NCBI GenBank assembly: GCA_948794795.1
Contig: CAQGLR010000003.1
Coordinates: 62,001 to 126,000 of the forward strand
DNA length: 64,000 bases
Direction of reading: 5' to 3'
Source of the DNA: an uncultured Lachnospiraceae bacterium
GTDB taxonomy: Bacteria; Bacillota; Clostridia; Lachnospirales; Lachnospiraceae
Within the stretch, counting starts at the first letter, position 1; each line of letters starts with the position of its first letter. Positions 55,462 through 64,000 of this stretch are shown one piece after another. Under the pieces are notes generated by a model, which was given only the letters and a program-made list of their open reading frames with translations, had not been told where the DNA came from and searched no databases. The position numbers were made by a program, and so were the translations under genes.

Positions 55462-56775
55462 CTACAATGTCTCTATGTTTCCCCTGGCAGTTATACTTTT
55501 CATTACATTCTTGGTATCAAAAACTGCCTTTGCATTTTCCTGCACCATTTTATAATCAACTGCCGTATGGGCTGTTGTTATTATTACCAGGTCATATGCC
55601 CTAACTGTTTCCCCGTCTATCTTATCCAGCCCGGTATTTTCCCTGCCATCCTTTTTATATTTATGTATATACGGGTCATAAAAATCTACTTGTGCATAAT
55701 TCCTTTCCAGCTCTTCTATCACACGTATTGCAGGACTCTCCCTGTAATCGTCAATATCCTGTTTATAGGCAACCCCAAGCACAAGCACATTTGAACCTTT
55801 CAGCGGCTTACCCATACGGTTCAGTATCTTTCCTGCACGTTCCACACAATATCCTGGCATTTTATCGTTTATCATCATTGAACTTTCTATCATGGATGTA
55901 TGGAACCCAAATTCCCTTGCTTTCCATGACAGGTAATACGGGTCAAGCGGGATACAATGCCCGCCAAGCCCCGGACCAGGATAGAAAGCCTGGAAACCAT
56001 ACGGTTTTGTCTTTGCTGCATCTATTACTTCCCATACATTTATACACATCTCCTGGCATAACTGTGCAAGCTCATTGACCAGTGCAATATTTATATTGCG
56101 GTATGTATTTTCAAGTATCTTTTCCATCTCAGCAACATCTGGTGACGAAACTTCAAGAACCTCACCGTTAAGGACTGCCCTGTACATTGCTGCTGCTGTT
56201 TCTGTTGCATCTTTTCCAATGCCACCTACTACCTTAGGGGTATTTTTTGTTTTATATATAAGGTTTCCTGGATCTACCCTTTCTGGTGAAAAAGCAAGAT
56301 AAAAATCCTTGCCACATTTAAGCCCTGAACCCTGTTCAAGTATTGGTCTTACCAGCTCCCTTGTTGTACCAGGGTAAGTAGTTGATTCAAGAACAACAAG
56401 GGTATCTTTTGTAAGATACCTGGCAATTTCTTCTGCCGATTTTTTCACAAAAGATACATCTGGCTGCTGGTGCCTGTCCAGTGGAGTTGGTACACATATA
56501 GCAATAAAATCCATGTCCCCAATAAATGAAAAATCACTTGTTGCCTTAAGATACCCCGCCTTTACTAACTTATCAAGATCAGAACTTACAACATCCCCTA
56601 TATAATTTTTCCCCTTGTTAACCATGTTTACTTTCTCTTCCTGTATATCAAAACCAACCGTTTTAAAGCCTGCCTTTGCTTTTTCAACTGCAAGCGGAAG
56701 ACCTACATATCCAAGCCCTATTACTCCTGCTTTTATTTTCTTGTTATTTATTTTGTCTAATAATTTTTCCTTCAT
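55462..56775 (-). CDS. wbpA: UDP-GlcNAc 6-dehydrogenase (WbpA type)
   Basis: The 437-residue nucleotide-sugar dehydrogenase has GVIGLGYVGLPLAVEKAKAG (17-36), FIAICVPTPLDRHQQPDVSF, VVLESTTYPGTTRELV, FSPERVDPGN and the catalytic Cys in PGPGLGGHCIPLDPYYLSW (about 258-276). The QQPD and PGN segments match WbpA rather than the UDP-glucose or WbpO groups. It oxidises UDP-GlcNAc to UDP-GlcNAcA, first step of the pathway. Upstream is a weak ribosome site. Confidence 0.92.
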   Translation of the reverse strand: MKEKLLDKINNKKIKAGVIGLGYVGLPLAVEKAKAGFKTVGFDIQEEKVNMVNKGKNYIGDVVSSDLDKLVKAGYLKATSDFSFIGDMDFIAICVPTPLDRHQQPDVSFVKKSAEEIARYLTKDTLVVLESTTYPGTTRELVRPILEQGSGLKCGKDFYLAFSPERVDPGNLIYKTKNTPKVVGGIGKDATETAAAMYRAVLNGEVLEVSSPDVAEMEKILENTYRNINIALVNELAQLCQEMCINVWEVIDAAKTKPYGFQAFYPGPGLGGHCIPLDPYYLSWKAREFGFHTSMIESSMMINDKMPGYCVERAGKILNRMGKPLKGSNVLVLGVAYKQDIDDYRESPAIRVIEELERNYAQVDFYDPYIHKYKKDGRENTGLDKIDGETVRAYDLVIITTAHTAVDYKMVQENAKAVFDTKNVMKSITARGNIETL

Positions 56776-56828
56776 TTTTTATTACATCCATCCTGATATT
56801 TATAAAACTATTTAAAATCCAAATTTTT

Positions 56829-57908
56829 TTATACTATTTTTTCTATAACATCCACAATTTTTACAGCAGCATTCCCATTACCAAAAAATTCTGGTCTGCA
56901 TAACCATTTTCTACCAGCTAATATGTTTTTTATTTCATACAAGCTTCTTTCTACCATTTCATTATTATCTATATCCATTAACTGTATATAACCATTTTCT
57001 ACCAATTCCGGCCAGATATTTAAATCCAACATATAAATACATTTCTTTCCAACAAACGATGCCTCTTTTGAAGCCCCTCCTGAATCAGATACCAGCAATT
57101 TACAGTTATTTAATAAAACTGTCATTTCTTTATAGCCTACAGGTTCTATTATTTTTAAATAAGGGATTTTATTTATCCTTTCCTCCAAACCATACACTTC
57201 TAGAAATTTCTTAGTACGTGGGTGCAGTGGCAATATAATGTCATAACTAATTTTTTCTATAAAACAAATTATCTTTTCCATCCGCTCCCTGTTACATGTA
57301 TTTTCCTGCCTGTGCCATGTCATAAGGATATACCCATCAGGACATAAAGAGATATTGTCTTGCCCTTGCAAAAGGCAATATAAAAACTCATCATACATCA
57401 CATCACCTGTAAAAAATATTTTATCTTTTGCAATTCCCTCTTTTATAAGATTCTCAAAAGATATCCTGTCTGGTGCACACAAATAATCTGAAATATGGTC
57501 AACCACTACCCTGTTACATTCTTCAGGATTTGTTTTATTATATGTCCTTGGTCCTGCTTCAACATGTATAAGTGGTATACATAATTTTGCCGCAGCAAGT
57601 GCCGCTGCTAATGTAGAATTTGTGTCACCATATACCACAACACATTTTGGTGTAAATTCTTCTATTACTTTTTCTATTCTTATCATTGCAGCACCAGTAA
57701 CCTGTGCATGGCTTCCACTGCCTACATCCAGGTTTCTGGCAGGCTCTGGTATATCTAATTCTTCAAAAAAAATCTCCGAAAGATTTGCATCATAATGCTG
57801 CCCTGTATGTATAATTACTTCCTGGATCCCCCTTTTCCTCAGTTCTCTAGATACAGGTGATAACTTTATAAACTGTGGTCTGTTCCCTACAACATGCATT
57901 ACATCCAT
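56829..57908 (-). CDS. wbpI: UDP-GlcNAc(3NAc)A 2-epimerase, WecB/WbpI family
   Basis: The 359-residue non-hydrolysing epimerase has VVGNRPQFIKLSPVSRELRK (about 6-25), IHTGQHYDANLSEIFFEELD, VVVYGDTNSTLAAALAAAKL, IHVEAGPRTYNKTNPEECNR and SDSGGASKEASFVGKKCIYM. In the WbpA-B-E-D-I order of P. aeruginosa this enzyme converts the gluco to the manno form to give UDP-2,3-diacetamido-2,3-dideoxy-mannuronic acid. The family also includes WecB, but the neighbourhood supports WbpI. Confidence 0.87.
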   Translation of the reverse strand: MDVMHVVGNRPQFIKLSPVSRELRKRGIQEVIIHTGQHYDANLSEIFFEELDIPEPARNLDVGSGSHAQVTGAAMIRIEKVIEEFTPKCVVVYGDTNSTLAAALAAAKLCIPLIHVEAGPRTYNKTNPEECNRVVVDHISDYLCAPDRISFENLIKEGIAKDKIFFTGDVMYDEFLYCLLQGQDNISLCPDGYILMTWHRQENTCNRERMEKIICFIEKISYDIILPLHPRTKKFLEVYGLEERINKIPYLKIIEPVGYKEMTVLLNNCKLLVSDSGGASKEASFVGKKCIYMLDLNIWPELVENGYIQLMDIDNNEMVERSLYEIKNILAGRKWLCRPEFFGNGNAAVKIVDVIEKIV

Positions 57909-57936
57909 TTGATTTCACCATCCTGAAAAATAATCT

Positions 57937-59022
57937 TTATCTATTAAAATATCTTACCACTGGTTTTAAAATTCCATCCCATGTAAACTGTTTTTTTGCT
58001 GTTTCATGCATTATAGAAACAAGTTTTTTATCACATTTTGTTTTTTCATAAAATTCCACAACAACTTTCATATCAAGCTTTTTATTATCATTTGGCAGCT
58101 TCATTAAATATTTCTCATTTCCATTAAAACCTATATCTTCATATGCATAAATAAATGGAATCCCTCTAGCACAATACTCACGCAACTTAATTGGAGCCCC
58201 CTTAAGACATCCTGTTTTATACATTCCTAAACTACCTACTGCAATATCAGCTTCATCATACTGCCTGTCTAGTTCTTCTCCTTCCAGTTTCCCACAAAAT
58301 TCAACATATTGTTCCAAACCATAATTTTTAACGATGTTTTTATATTTATCAATTTCCAAACCTTCACCAACAAGTTTAAACAATATATTTCTTCTACCAG
58401 TTTCTTTATAATATTCCGCCATTCCTTCTATAACTCTTTCATAGCCATGCCACTGTTCCATGGTTGCAACAGCCAGAAGGACAATTCTGCCATCTTGTTC
58501 TCTACATGTCCTCATTGGTGTTTTATCAATATCAACACCATTTAATAATGGTATACATGGAATCCCAAATACTTCACTATAATCTGCATATGTTGTACAC
58601 TGGCTTATGTACTCTGATATCTTTTCCCTGTAATATTTATCTTCTGTTATAAGCCGTTTATTTGACAACTCTTTATCATAAGGAATAGTCGGAAATTCCA
58701 ATACAGAAACTACCCCTTTTTCTTTCTGCTTTTTTAAAAACTCCAAAAACCATTTATCACCATAGTCATACCGTATATATGTTTTAGAAATTTTATATTT
58801 ATCTATCCAGCCCAACACCAGTTTATGACAATCTTTTCTAGTAATAGCAACCTCTTTTTCTATAACACTGTCTTCTAACATAAGATACATCATCTGTCCG
58901 CTATAAACTGTATAAAATACTTTTTCAAAATTCTTGCTAAAACTCTTCACCTGTCCTAAAATCTTCTTTCTAATCCCTACATCACGCTTACCAAACAAAC
59001 CAACATATACTATATACAACAT
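57937..59022 (-). CDS. Glycosyltransferase family 4-like protein
   Basis: The 361-residue protein has the GT-B fold: N-terminal domain with IVYVGLFGKRDVGIRKKILG, donor-site domain with LLAVATMEQWHGYERVIEGM (about 190-209), LVGEGLEIDKYK and APIKLREYCARGIPFIYAYE (about 288-307) in the place of the usual E-x7-E motif. Probably adds a sugar in repeat-unit assembly. Specificity unknown. Confidence 0.82.
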   Translation of the reverse strand: MLYIVYVGLFGKRDVGIRKKILGQVKSFSKNFEKVFYTVYSGQMMYLMLEDSVIEKEVAITRKDCHKLVLGWIDKYKISKTYIRYDYGDKWFLEFLKKQKEKGVVSVLEFPTIPYDKELSNKRLITEDKYYREKISEYISQCTTYADYSEVFGIPCIPLLNGVDIDKTPMRTCREQDGRIVLLAVATMEQWHGYERVIEGMAEYYKETGRRNILFKLVGEGLEIDKYKNIVKNYGLEQYVEFCGKLEGEELDRQYDEADIAVGSLGMYKTGCLKGAPIKLREYCARGIPFIYAYEDIGFNGNEKYLMKLPNDNKKLDMKVVVEFYEKTKCDKKLVSIMHETAKKQFTWDGILKPVVRYFNR

Positions 59023-59024
59023 AA

Positions 59025-59441
59025 CTAAACTATCCCTTCTAAAAATTCACCTAAAAATAAGATGTTTCTTTTATCAATAAACTGTTCTAAATCTTTTTTG
59101 ATTTCTTTATAGTATTTAACAGGAGTTATAATAATCTTTTCATCTATATAATTTTCTTTTAATCCATCAAAAGATATTGACTTTATACCCTGTACATCAA
59201 CTGAAAGTCCACCACTTTTATCAACAAGGGCTTTAACAGACACAAAATCTTTAACAGCATTGTATAACTGTACTCCCAGATATCCCCCTCCATACACATA
59301 CAAATCCCTGATATTATATATTTCTATACGTTTCTTTACATTTTCTGTTTCCAGCAGTTTTCCCATCATTTTATAATTAAAAAACTGTATTTTGTAATCT
59401 TCTGCATAATAATCAAATATTTTTTCTAATTCTTTATCCAC
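59025..59441 (-). CDS. Stand-alone small Rossmann-module protein
   Basis: The 138-residue protein consists of a short helical start (about 1-40) and a module (about 44-135): RDLYVYGGGYLGVQLYNAVK, VKALVDKSGGLSVDVQGIKS, KIIITPVKYYKEIKKDLEQF. It resembles the N-terminal modules of the transferases at 48996 and 60474 and the methyltransferase at 47994. Two bases separate it from the next gene, so it is in the same operon. Nucleotide or coenzyme binding is likely; no catalytic residues are seen. Confidence 0.65.
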   Translation of the reverse strand: MDKELEKIFDYYAEDYKIQFFNYKMMGKLLETENVKKRIEIYNIRDLYVYGGGYLGVQLYNAVKDFVSVKALVDKSGGLSVDVQGIKSISFDGLKENYIDEKIIITPVKYYKEIKKDLEQFIDKRNILFLGEFLEGIV

Positions 59442-59488
59442 TATAATTCCTCCAAGCCTTTATATATCTTTTTATTATATATTTTGAT

Positions 59489-60418
59489 TTATTCCCATAA
59501 AAAGAAAGCTTTGCCAATTTTTTCTCCAAAACGTTTCCTGCACATAACTTTAATCTCATTTGAATTAACCATTCCCATATCTTCTGCCTGTTTTACAATT
59601 TTTTGCAATGCACAGAAAAGCACCTGTATTTCTTCCATGCTTGATACAGAACCATGTTCTCTAAATACTGAAATTAGTACATTTATATCTTTTTCATCCA
59701 GCTGGAAACCCAATTTTTCTAACAAATATTTCTGTGTACTGGCAATCGCATTTTTTCTTTCCATGCTATGTACTTTAAATGCCTTTTCAGTTTCATTTTC
59801 GTAATTAGTACGCCAATATAACATCACTTCATTTATATTTCCCAAAAAACCATGGACAGAACATTCTGCCCAAAACCTATAATCTTCTGTACCATACATA
59901 TTATCCCTGTATTGTATATTATATTTTTGTATAATTTCATTACGTATCATCCCTGAACTGTTTGGTATTGGGTTATCAAAAATAATATGTGCATTTATAT
60001 ACCTTGGATTAGTGAAAATATTCCATTGCTTACCTAGGTCATTGCCATTTCCATCAATATACCTGCAGTGACCTCCAACGGCAGCAATATCTTTATGGCT
60101 ATCTAAATATAAGATTTCCTTTTCAAAGCGGTATAAAGGTGCTATGTCATCATCATCCATTATTGCAATATATTCTCCTTCGGCATGTTGCAATGCAATG
60201 TTCCTGGTTTGGGCAATTCCAAGATTTTCACTATTCTGTAACAAATGTATCCTAGAATCCTGAAGCTGCTGCACAATTTCATAACTGTTATCTGTTGACT
60301 GGTCATCAACAATAAATAATTCAAAATCTGTATAAGTTTGATTTAAAATACTACTAACTGACTGTCTTACATATTTTTCTGCATTATACAAAGGCATAAT
60401 AACTGAAATCCTTGGCAT
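59489..60418 (-). CDS. Glycosyltransferase family 2 protein
   Basis: The 309-residue GT-A enzyme has RISVIMPLYNAEKYVRQSVS (3-22), FELFIVDDQSTDNSYEIVQQ and IAIMDDDDIAPLYRFEKEIL (about 88-107), with the DxD-type metal site, and FWAECSVHGFLGNINEV later. It is a cytoplasmic sugar transferase of the locus. Confidence 0.9.
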   Translation of the reverse strand: MPRISVIMPLYNAEKYVRQSVSSILNQTYTDFELFIVDDQSTDNSYEIVQQLQDSRIHLLQNSENLGIAQTRNIALQHAEGEYIAIMDDDDIAPLYRFEKEILYLDSHKDIAAVGGHCRYIDGNGNDLGKQWNIFTNPRYINAHIIFDNPIPNSSGMIRNEIIQKYNIQYRDNMYGTEDYRFWAECSVHGFLGNINEVMLYWRTNYENETEKAFKVHSMERKNAIASTQKYLLEKLGFQLDEKDINVLISVFREHGSVSSMEEIQVLFCALQKIVKQAEDMGMVNSNEIKVMCRKRFGEKIGKAFFLWE

Positions 60419-60473
60419 ATACAGCCTCCTTCCAAAAGAACCTGGTGTTATAGCATATAATCCGGTTAATAAA

Positions 60474-61712
60474 TTAAATTATTTCATTTATAATTTCATT
60501 TATATATTTTTCATCGTTATATTGTGTTGTAACATTATTCCCACCTGCTACTTCATTTACGTATTTTCCTTCAATTATTACCTTGTGTTCCTTTACACCC
60601 CTCAGATACCACTCATATTCAATATCAAAATGCCCTATGTCAACTGCCTGGTATCCTTTTTTTGCCAGGTCATATGCGAGCACTGTAGCTGTTGGTCCTA
60701 ATGCCAGTATAAATAACAAGTTTACATTCTTTTTAAACTGGCAGCATGTATCCAGTATCTGCTGGTATTTTTCAAACGCACCCTCACTTGGACATAATAT
60801 CCTTTTTACAGAGCCTGCATTATCCAACAGGGTGTTCCCTGCACCAAAACGTGTAAAGGCACCTTCTACTATAACAACATCACGCCCGTCCCATATCTTT
60901 CTTGTTTTTTCAAACCAGCCTTTTGATTTTGACTTATCTTTCATTTCACTGTATATCCTGCTTATAAACGCATTGTAGTAAACCCTGTCCATATCTATGT
61001 ACCTATAATGGTTCTGCCTGTACTTAAGCATTACATTACGAAAATAATCTGCATATTTCTTATCCAGGTGCGACAAATCACCATATATATCAGCCAATCC
61101 TACAATGTGTCCCGGGACTGGTTTTATAAGAACCTCTTTAAGCCTTTCCGAAAGCAGGAAATCTGGTTCCTGGTATCCTTCCCTGCGTCCATCTATCTGG
61201 TCAAACTCCCCATCTCCATACCTGCTTATAGACAGCTTTTTTTCTATTATTTCATCAATAGTTTCATCAATACTTTTTATAACAGGAAGTTGTATTTTGT
61301 CTTTTTCTAACTTAGATGCAATTTCATAATCTATATTATGGATATATTTTTCTATATCTTCAAATTCCATCTGGAGTTCGTCATAAACCATACCTTCAAT
61401 ATGTATAATGCCACGGTATCTTTCATAATCATTGTGCCTAAATGAAAAATAAGGCAGAATTTTTTCTTTTGGAACACCAAATCCTGAAAGTTCTTCTGTA
61501 ATAGGCTCATATTTTACAGAAGCAATCAAAATATAATCAAATTCCATTTCTATACATTTTTCTGGAGGAAATACGTTTACACCATGGAATAATATTCCCT
61601 GTTTTTTAACACTATTATCCAGATACCCAATAATATCAACATTCCCTGTACAAATATTATTTAATACCTTTTCTGCACTACTTCCTGTCCCAAATATCAA
61701 AACCTGGTTCAT
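60474..61712 (-). CDS. GT-D fold glycosyltransferase (DUF1792) with N-terminal Rossmann module
   Basis: The 412-residue protein has a module (about 3-90: QVLIFGTGSSAEKVLNNICT, IGYLDNSVKKQGILFHGVNV) and a C-terminal GT-D domain (about 145-400): SISRYGDGEFDQIDG (162-176) carries the DxE metal motif of the family, VVIVEGAFTRFGAGNTLLDN and ALGPTATVLAYDLAKKGYQA are further marks. GT-D enzymes act on sugar-decorated serine-rich proteins or glycans in streptococci; here the acceptor is probably the surface polysaccharide. Confidence 0.87.
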   Translation of the reverse strand: MNQVLIFGTGSSAEKVLNNICTGNVDIIGYLDNSVKKQGILFHGVNVFPPEKCIEMEFDYILIASVKYEPITEELSGFGVPKEKILPYFSFRHNDYERYRGIIHIEGMVYDELQMEFEDIEKYIHNIDYEIASKLEKDKIQLPVIKSIDETIDEIIEKKLSISRYGDGEFDQIDGRREGYQEPDFLLSERLKEVLIKPVPGHIVGLADIYGDLSHLDKKYADYFRNVMLKYRQNHYRYIDMDRVYYNAFISRIYSEMKDKSKSKGWFEKTRKIWDGRDVVIVEGAFTRFGAGNTLLDNAGSVKRILCPSEGAFEKYQQILDTCCQFKKNVNLLFILALGPTATVLAYDLAKKGYQAVDIGHFDIEYEWYLRGVKEHKVIIEGKYVNEVAGGNNVTTQYNDEKYINEIINEII

Positions 61713-61751
61713 ATATTACTAATCCTCTTTCCAAGAATATTTAATACAAAG

Positions 61752-63053
61752 CTATATAAAATACTTATTTTTATTACTAAGGAACTTTTCCATTACCCCG
61801 CTTATCTTCTGTGACATATCACTGCTTATTGTAAAATTTCTTTCCCCTGTACGTACAAGCCTTAAAAACTCAGCCAGTTCATATCTTATGCCTTCACCAT
61901 CAATCTTATAAAAATACCTTCTGTTATTATTAAAATTCTCATACCTTATTTCAAAGTATTCCGTTTTCCACCACGGCGAAGGGACATATATATATGCCTT
62001 TGTACCTGAAACTACAAGGCTTCCTTCTGATTTCACCCCATATCCTGTCTTCAGGTTTGCAACACCACATGGATACAGCAGGTTTATCTGTGTAAACATA
62101 TCTGAATCCCTGTCATTATCCATACTGCATATAAAACTACATTCCTTATAATCCAGGCCAAATATTTTAAATACTGGAAGAAGCACAAACGGTCCCCAGT
62201 CTGCCAGGCTGCCTCCCTTGCTTTCACTATTATAGAACCAGCTGTTTGACGGCTGCATTGATGTACAGGCGGCATCTATTGATTTCACTCTTCCTATAGC
62301 ACCCCCTTTTACAAGCAGCACCAGACGTGAAAATGCCCTGAAATATGCAGTTTTTATTGCATCAAACAATACCAGCCCCCTGTTTTGTGCATATTCATAT
62401 AAATCTTTTGTTTCATCCCCATATAAAGAAACTGGTGATTCACAGATTACATGACAGTTTTTCTCCAATGCATTTCTTACAAGACGTCCTCTCCTGGCAG
62501 GTTCTGCCAGTATATAGACGGCATCTGACATTTCCATTACATTTAATGCCGCCTGGCTGTCACCCGGGTCATTGCATACAGCACCAGCTTGCATCCCACA
62601 TACATGCCCACATTCACTTACAAGCCTGTCTGCCATTGTCCCTCTGCCTATTATCCCAAGCGTAACCATCTGGGTCTGTTCTCTTATAAATGTGCTTGAA
62701 ATCCCTTCTGTCCTGTCAATATAAACTACCTCACAGTAATCTTTTAAATAATCAAATGCCCCTCTCCAGTCTGAACCTATAGCAAAAATACTAATCCCAT
62801 ATTTCTGTATGTCATCTATCTTCTGTCCTTCATACTCTTCAAGTATTATTTCATCTGCAAGACCTGTTTCTTTTACCTGGCGTACCCTTTCCATAAGAGG
62901 CTGCTGTACATTAAGCTTGCCCCTGTTAATATCAAAATCTTCTGTTGTTACACCAACTACCAGGTAATCCCCCAGTGCCTTTGCACGTTTTAAAAGGTTT
63001 AGATGTCCATGGTGGAACAAATCAAAAGTGCCATATGTTATAACCTTTTTCAT
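61752..63053 (-). CDS. Cytidylyltransferase / Gfo-Idh-MocA oxidoreductase fusion
   Basis: The 433-residue protein joins two domains. Residues about 1-128 are a TagD-type cytidylyltransferase: VITYGTFDLFHHGHLNLLKR with HxGH at 14-17, and RTEGISSTFIR (about 118-128). Residues about 130-433 are an NAD-dependent oxidoreductase: VTLGIIGRGTMADRLVSECG, CESPVSLYGDETKDL where the usual EKP lysine motif is replaced by ESP, and SKGGSLADWGPFVLLPVFKI. The missing Lys suggests an altered or non-catalytic dehydrogenase half. Start ATG 63053 has GGAGGAGGGG. It may make a CDP-linked polyol and act on a related sugar. Confidence 0.85.
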   Translation of the reverse strand: MKKVITYGTFDLFHHGHLNLLKRAKALGDYLVVGVTTEDFDINRGKLNVQQPLMERVRQVKETGLADEIILEEYEGQKIDDIQKYGISIFAIGSDWRGAFDYLKDYCEVVYIDRTEGISSTFIREQTQMVTLGIIGRGTMADRLVSECGHVCGMQAGAVCNDPGDSQAALNVMEMSDAVYILAEPARRGRLVRNALEKNCHVICESPVSLYGDETKDLYEYAQNRGLVLFDAIKTAYFRAFSRLVLLVKGGAIGRVKSIDAACTSMQPSNSWFYNSESKGGSLADWGPFVLLPVFKIFGLDYKECSFICSMDNDRDSDMFTQINLLYPCGVANLKTGYGVKSEGSLVVSGTKAYIYVPSPWWKTEYFEIRYENFNNNRRYFYKIDGEGIRYELAEFLRLVRTGERNFTISSDMSQKISGVMEKFLSNKNKYFI

Positions 63054-63075
63054 TTGCCCCTCCTCCCTGCACAAT

Positions 63076-64000
63076 TTAATAATCCGCTTCTAAAAATTTA
63101 CCTGCAAAAAACTCCATTGCTTTTTCTGAACCAACAGATACCCTTATGTAACCTGAAAGCAGCGGGTTTCCAAACGTCTTTACCAGTATCTTTTCTTTTT
63201 CCTTAAGCCTGTCTGCGACTTCCTGCGGACTGCCATGTGTTTTTATAAGGATATAATTTCCAAGGCAGTCCATTACTTCATATCCTTTTTCTAAAAGAAA
63301 ATCCATTATATATTCCTTGCCTTGTTTTTCAACTTCAATAAGTCTTTCTACAAGCCCTGGTTCTTCTATGATGCGTTCTGCAAATTTCAGTGCAATTGCA
63401 TTAGCATCAAATGTCAGTTTTGAATTTTTTATACTATTAATAATATTTTTGCTGCTTATAACAACACCAAGCCGGCATGCTGCAAGTGAAAAAAGCTTTG
63501 AAAATGTCCTAAGAACAGCCACATTATCATATTCCAAGGCTTTTCTTATAAATGTCCTTTCATAAAAATAGTGGTATGCTTCATCAATTATTACAACTGC
63601 ACCATTGTCCTCTGCTTTTTTTATTACTATATCTGCTTCCTCTTCTGTATAAGCTGTCCCAACTGGATTATTAGGGTTAAGCAGCACAACAATATCTGTA
63701 TCATGGTCTATTGCATTAACAAGCTTTCCAACATCAAATGATAAATCTAGTTCATAACTGACAGGCACATGTTCCAGACCAAGTATGCTGCAGTTTACTT
63801 TATACATTTCAAATGAAGGGCTGGCTGTCACCACCTTTTTCCCTTTTCTGCAGAATATCTCAAGCATATACCTGATTGCCATATCAGAACCATTTGTTGC
63901 AAGTACATTTTCATACCCTGCACCAATAAATGCTGCATACTTATTCAGAAAAATGTCTGGTTCAGGATAAGTTGCCAAAAATTCTGGCGTGATTTCTTTT
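63076..64000 (-). CDS. PLP-dependent aminotransferase class I/II, HisC-like (5' part outside window)
   Basis: The frame is open to the window edge (upstream of the first Met-like codon it continues KEITPEFLATYPEP), so the N-terminus is missing. VLATNGSDMAIRYMLEIF, LLNPNNPVGTAYTEEE, VIIDEAYHYFYERTF and the cofactor Lys in RTFSKLFSLAACRLGV place it with histidinol-phosphate aminotransferases and relatives. Located before a cytidylyltransferase fusion gene (22 bases apart) in a glycan locus, it probably makes an amino group on a phosphorylated precursor rather than histidine. Confidence 0.87.
   Translation of the reverse strand, partial: KEITPEFLATYPEPDIFLNKYAAFIGAGYENVLATNGSDMAIRYMLEIFCRKGKKVVTASPSFEMYKVNCSILGLEHVPVSYELDLSFDVGKLVNAIDHDTDIVVLLNPNNPVGTAYTEEEADIVIKKAEDNGAVVIIDEAYHYFYERTFIRKALEYDNVAVLRTFSKLFSLAACRLGVVISSKNIINSIKNSKLTFDANAIALKFAERIIEEPGLVERLIEVEKQGKEYIMDFLLEKGYEVMDCLGNYILIKTHGSPQEVADRLKEKEKILVKTFGNPLLSGYIRVSVGSEKAMEFFAGKFLEADY

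Overview
The window is a low-GC, leftward-transcribed stretch of a Gram-positive chromosome. Gene content points to a Clostridia member, most likely Lachnospiraceae: a DUF6465 and a DUF4364 protein, a T-box in front of tyrS, AGGAGG-type ribosome sites nearly everywhere, and the rho/rpmE/DUF1385/prmC/prfA cluster. This placement is inferred from content; no rRNA or other phylogenetic marker RNA is present.

Left part (1-32.8 kb). Bases 1-3833 hold an SPFH/NfeD membrane pair, a SpoU-type RNA methyltransferase and a chemoreceptor. At 4.0-8.8 kb two decayed, nearly identical IS4-type elements bracket an unknown gene and an Rpn/PD-(D/E)XK nuclease gene. At 9.3-15.7 kb lies the conserved cluster prfA, prmC, DUF1385, rpmE, rho, split between rpmE and rho by a palindromic repeat and a plus-strand accessory gene with its own promoter and terminator. 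Then come malic enzyme, a radical SAM protein, DUF4364, tyrS with a tyrosine T-box, galE, rfbA, rfbB, glf and gtrA. A DUF6465 protein follows. A translationally coupled phosphocholine operon (HTH/nucleotidyltransferase/choline-kinase fusion, licC, BCCT carrier), a K+/H+ antiporter and an orphan HicA-like toxin close this part.

Right part (33.9-64 kb) is one large surface-polysaccharide locus read right to left. At its upstream end are a HisC-like aminotransferase (cut by the window), a cytidylyltransferase/oxidoreductase fusion, a GT-D and other glycosyltransferases. A complete wbpI-A-B-D-E set for UDP-2,3-diacetamido-mannuronic acid follows, then a radical SAM/SPASM enzyme and a second DegT aminotransferase, more glycosyltransferases and small Rossmann-module proteins. 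Next is a CDP-hexose branch: rfbF, an acylating acetaldehyde dehydrogenase, a 4-hydroxy-2-oxovalerate aldolase, an acetolactate-synthase/YerE-like thiamine enzyme, an FkbM methyltransferase, an extended SDR, rfbH and rfbG. The locus ends with an 899-residue CBS/SGNH/citrate-lyase-ligase fusion.

The strongest candidates for something undescribed are: (1) the CDP-deoxyhexose branch, which looks like yersiniose synthesis plus an aldolase/dehydrogenase pair that could supply an unusual 2-oxo acid donor for a longer side branch; (2) the CBS-SGNH-CitC fusion; (3) a family of long palindromic intergenic repeats at 8.9-22.2 kb whose outer arms differ between copies yet stay self-complementary within each copy; and (4) a radical SAM/SPASM enzyme flanked by two sugar aminotransferases.
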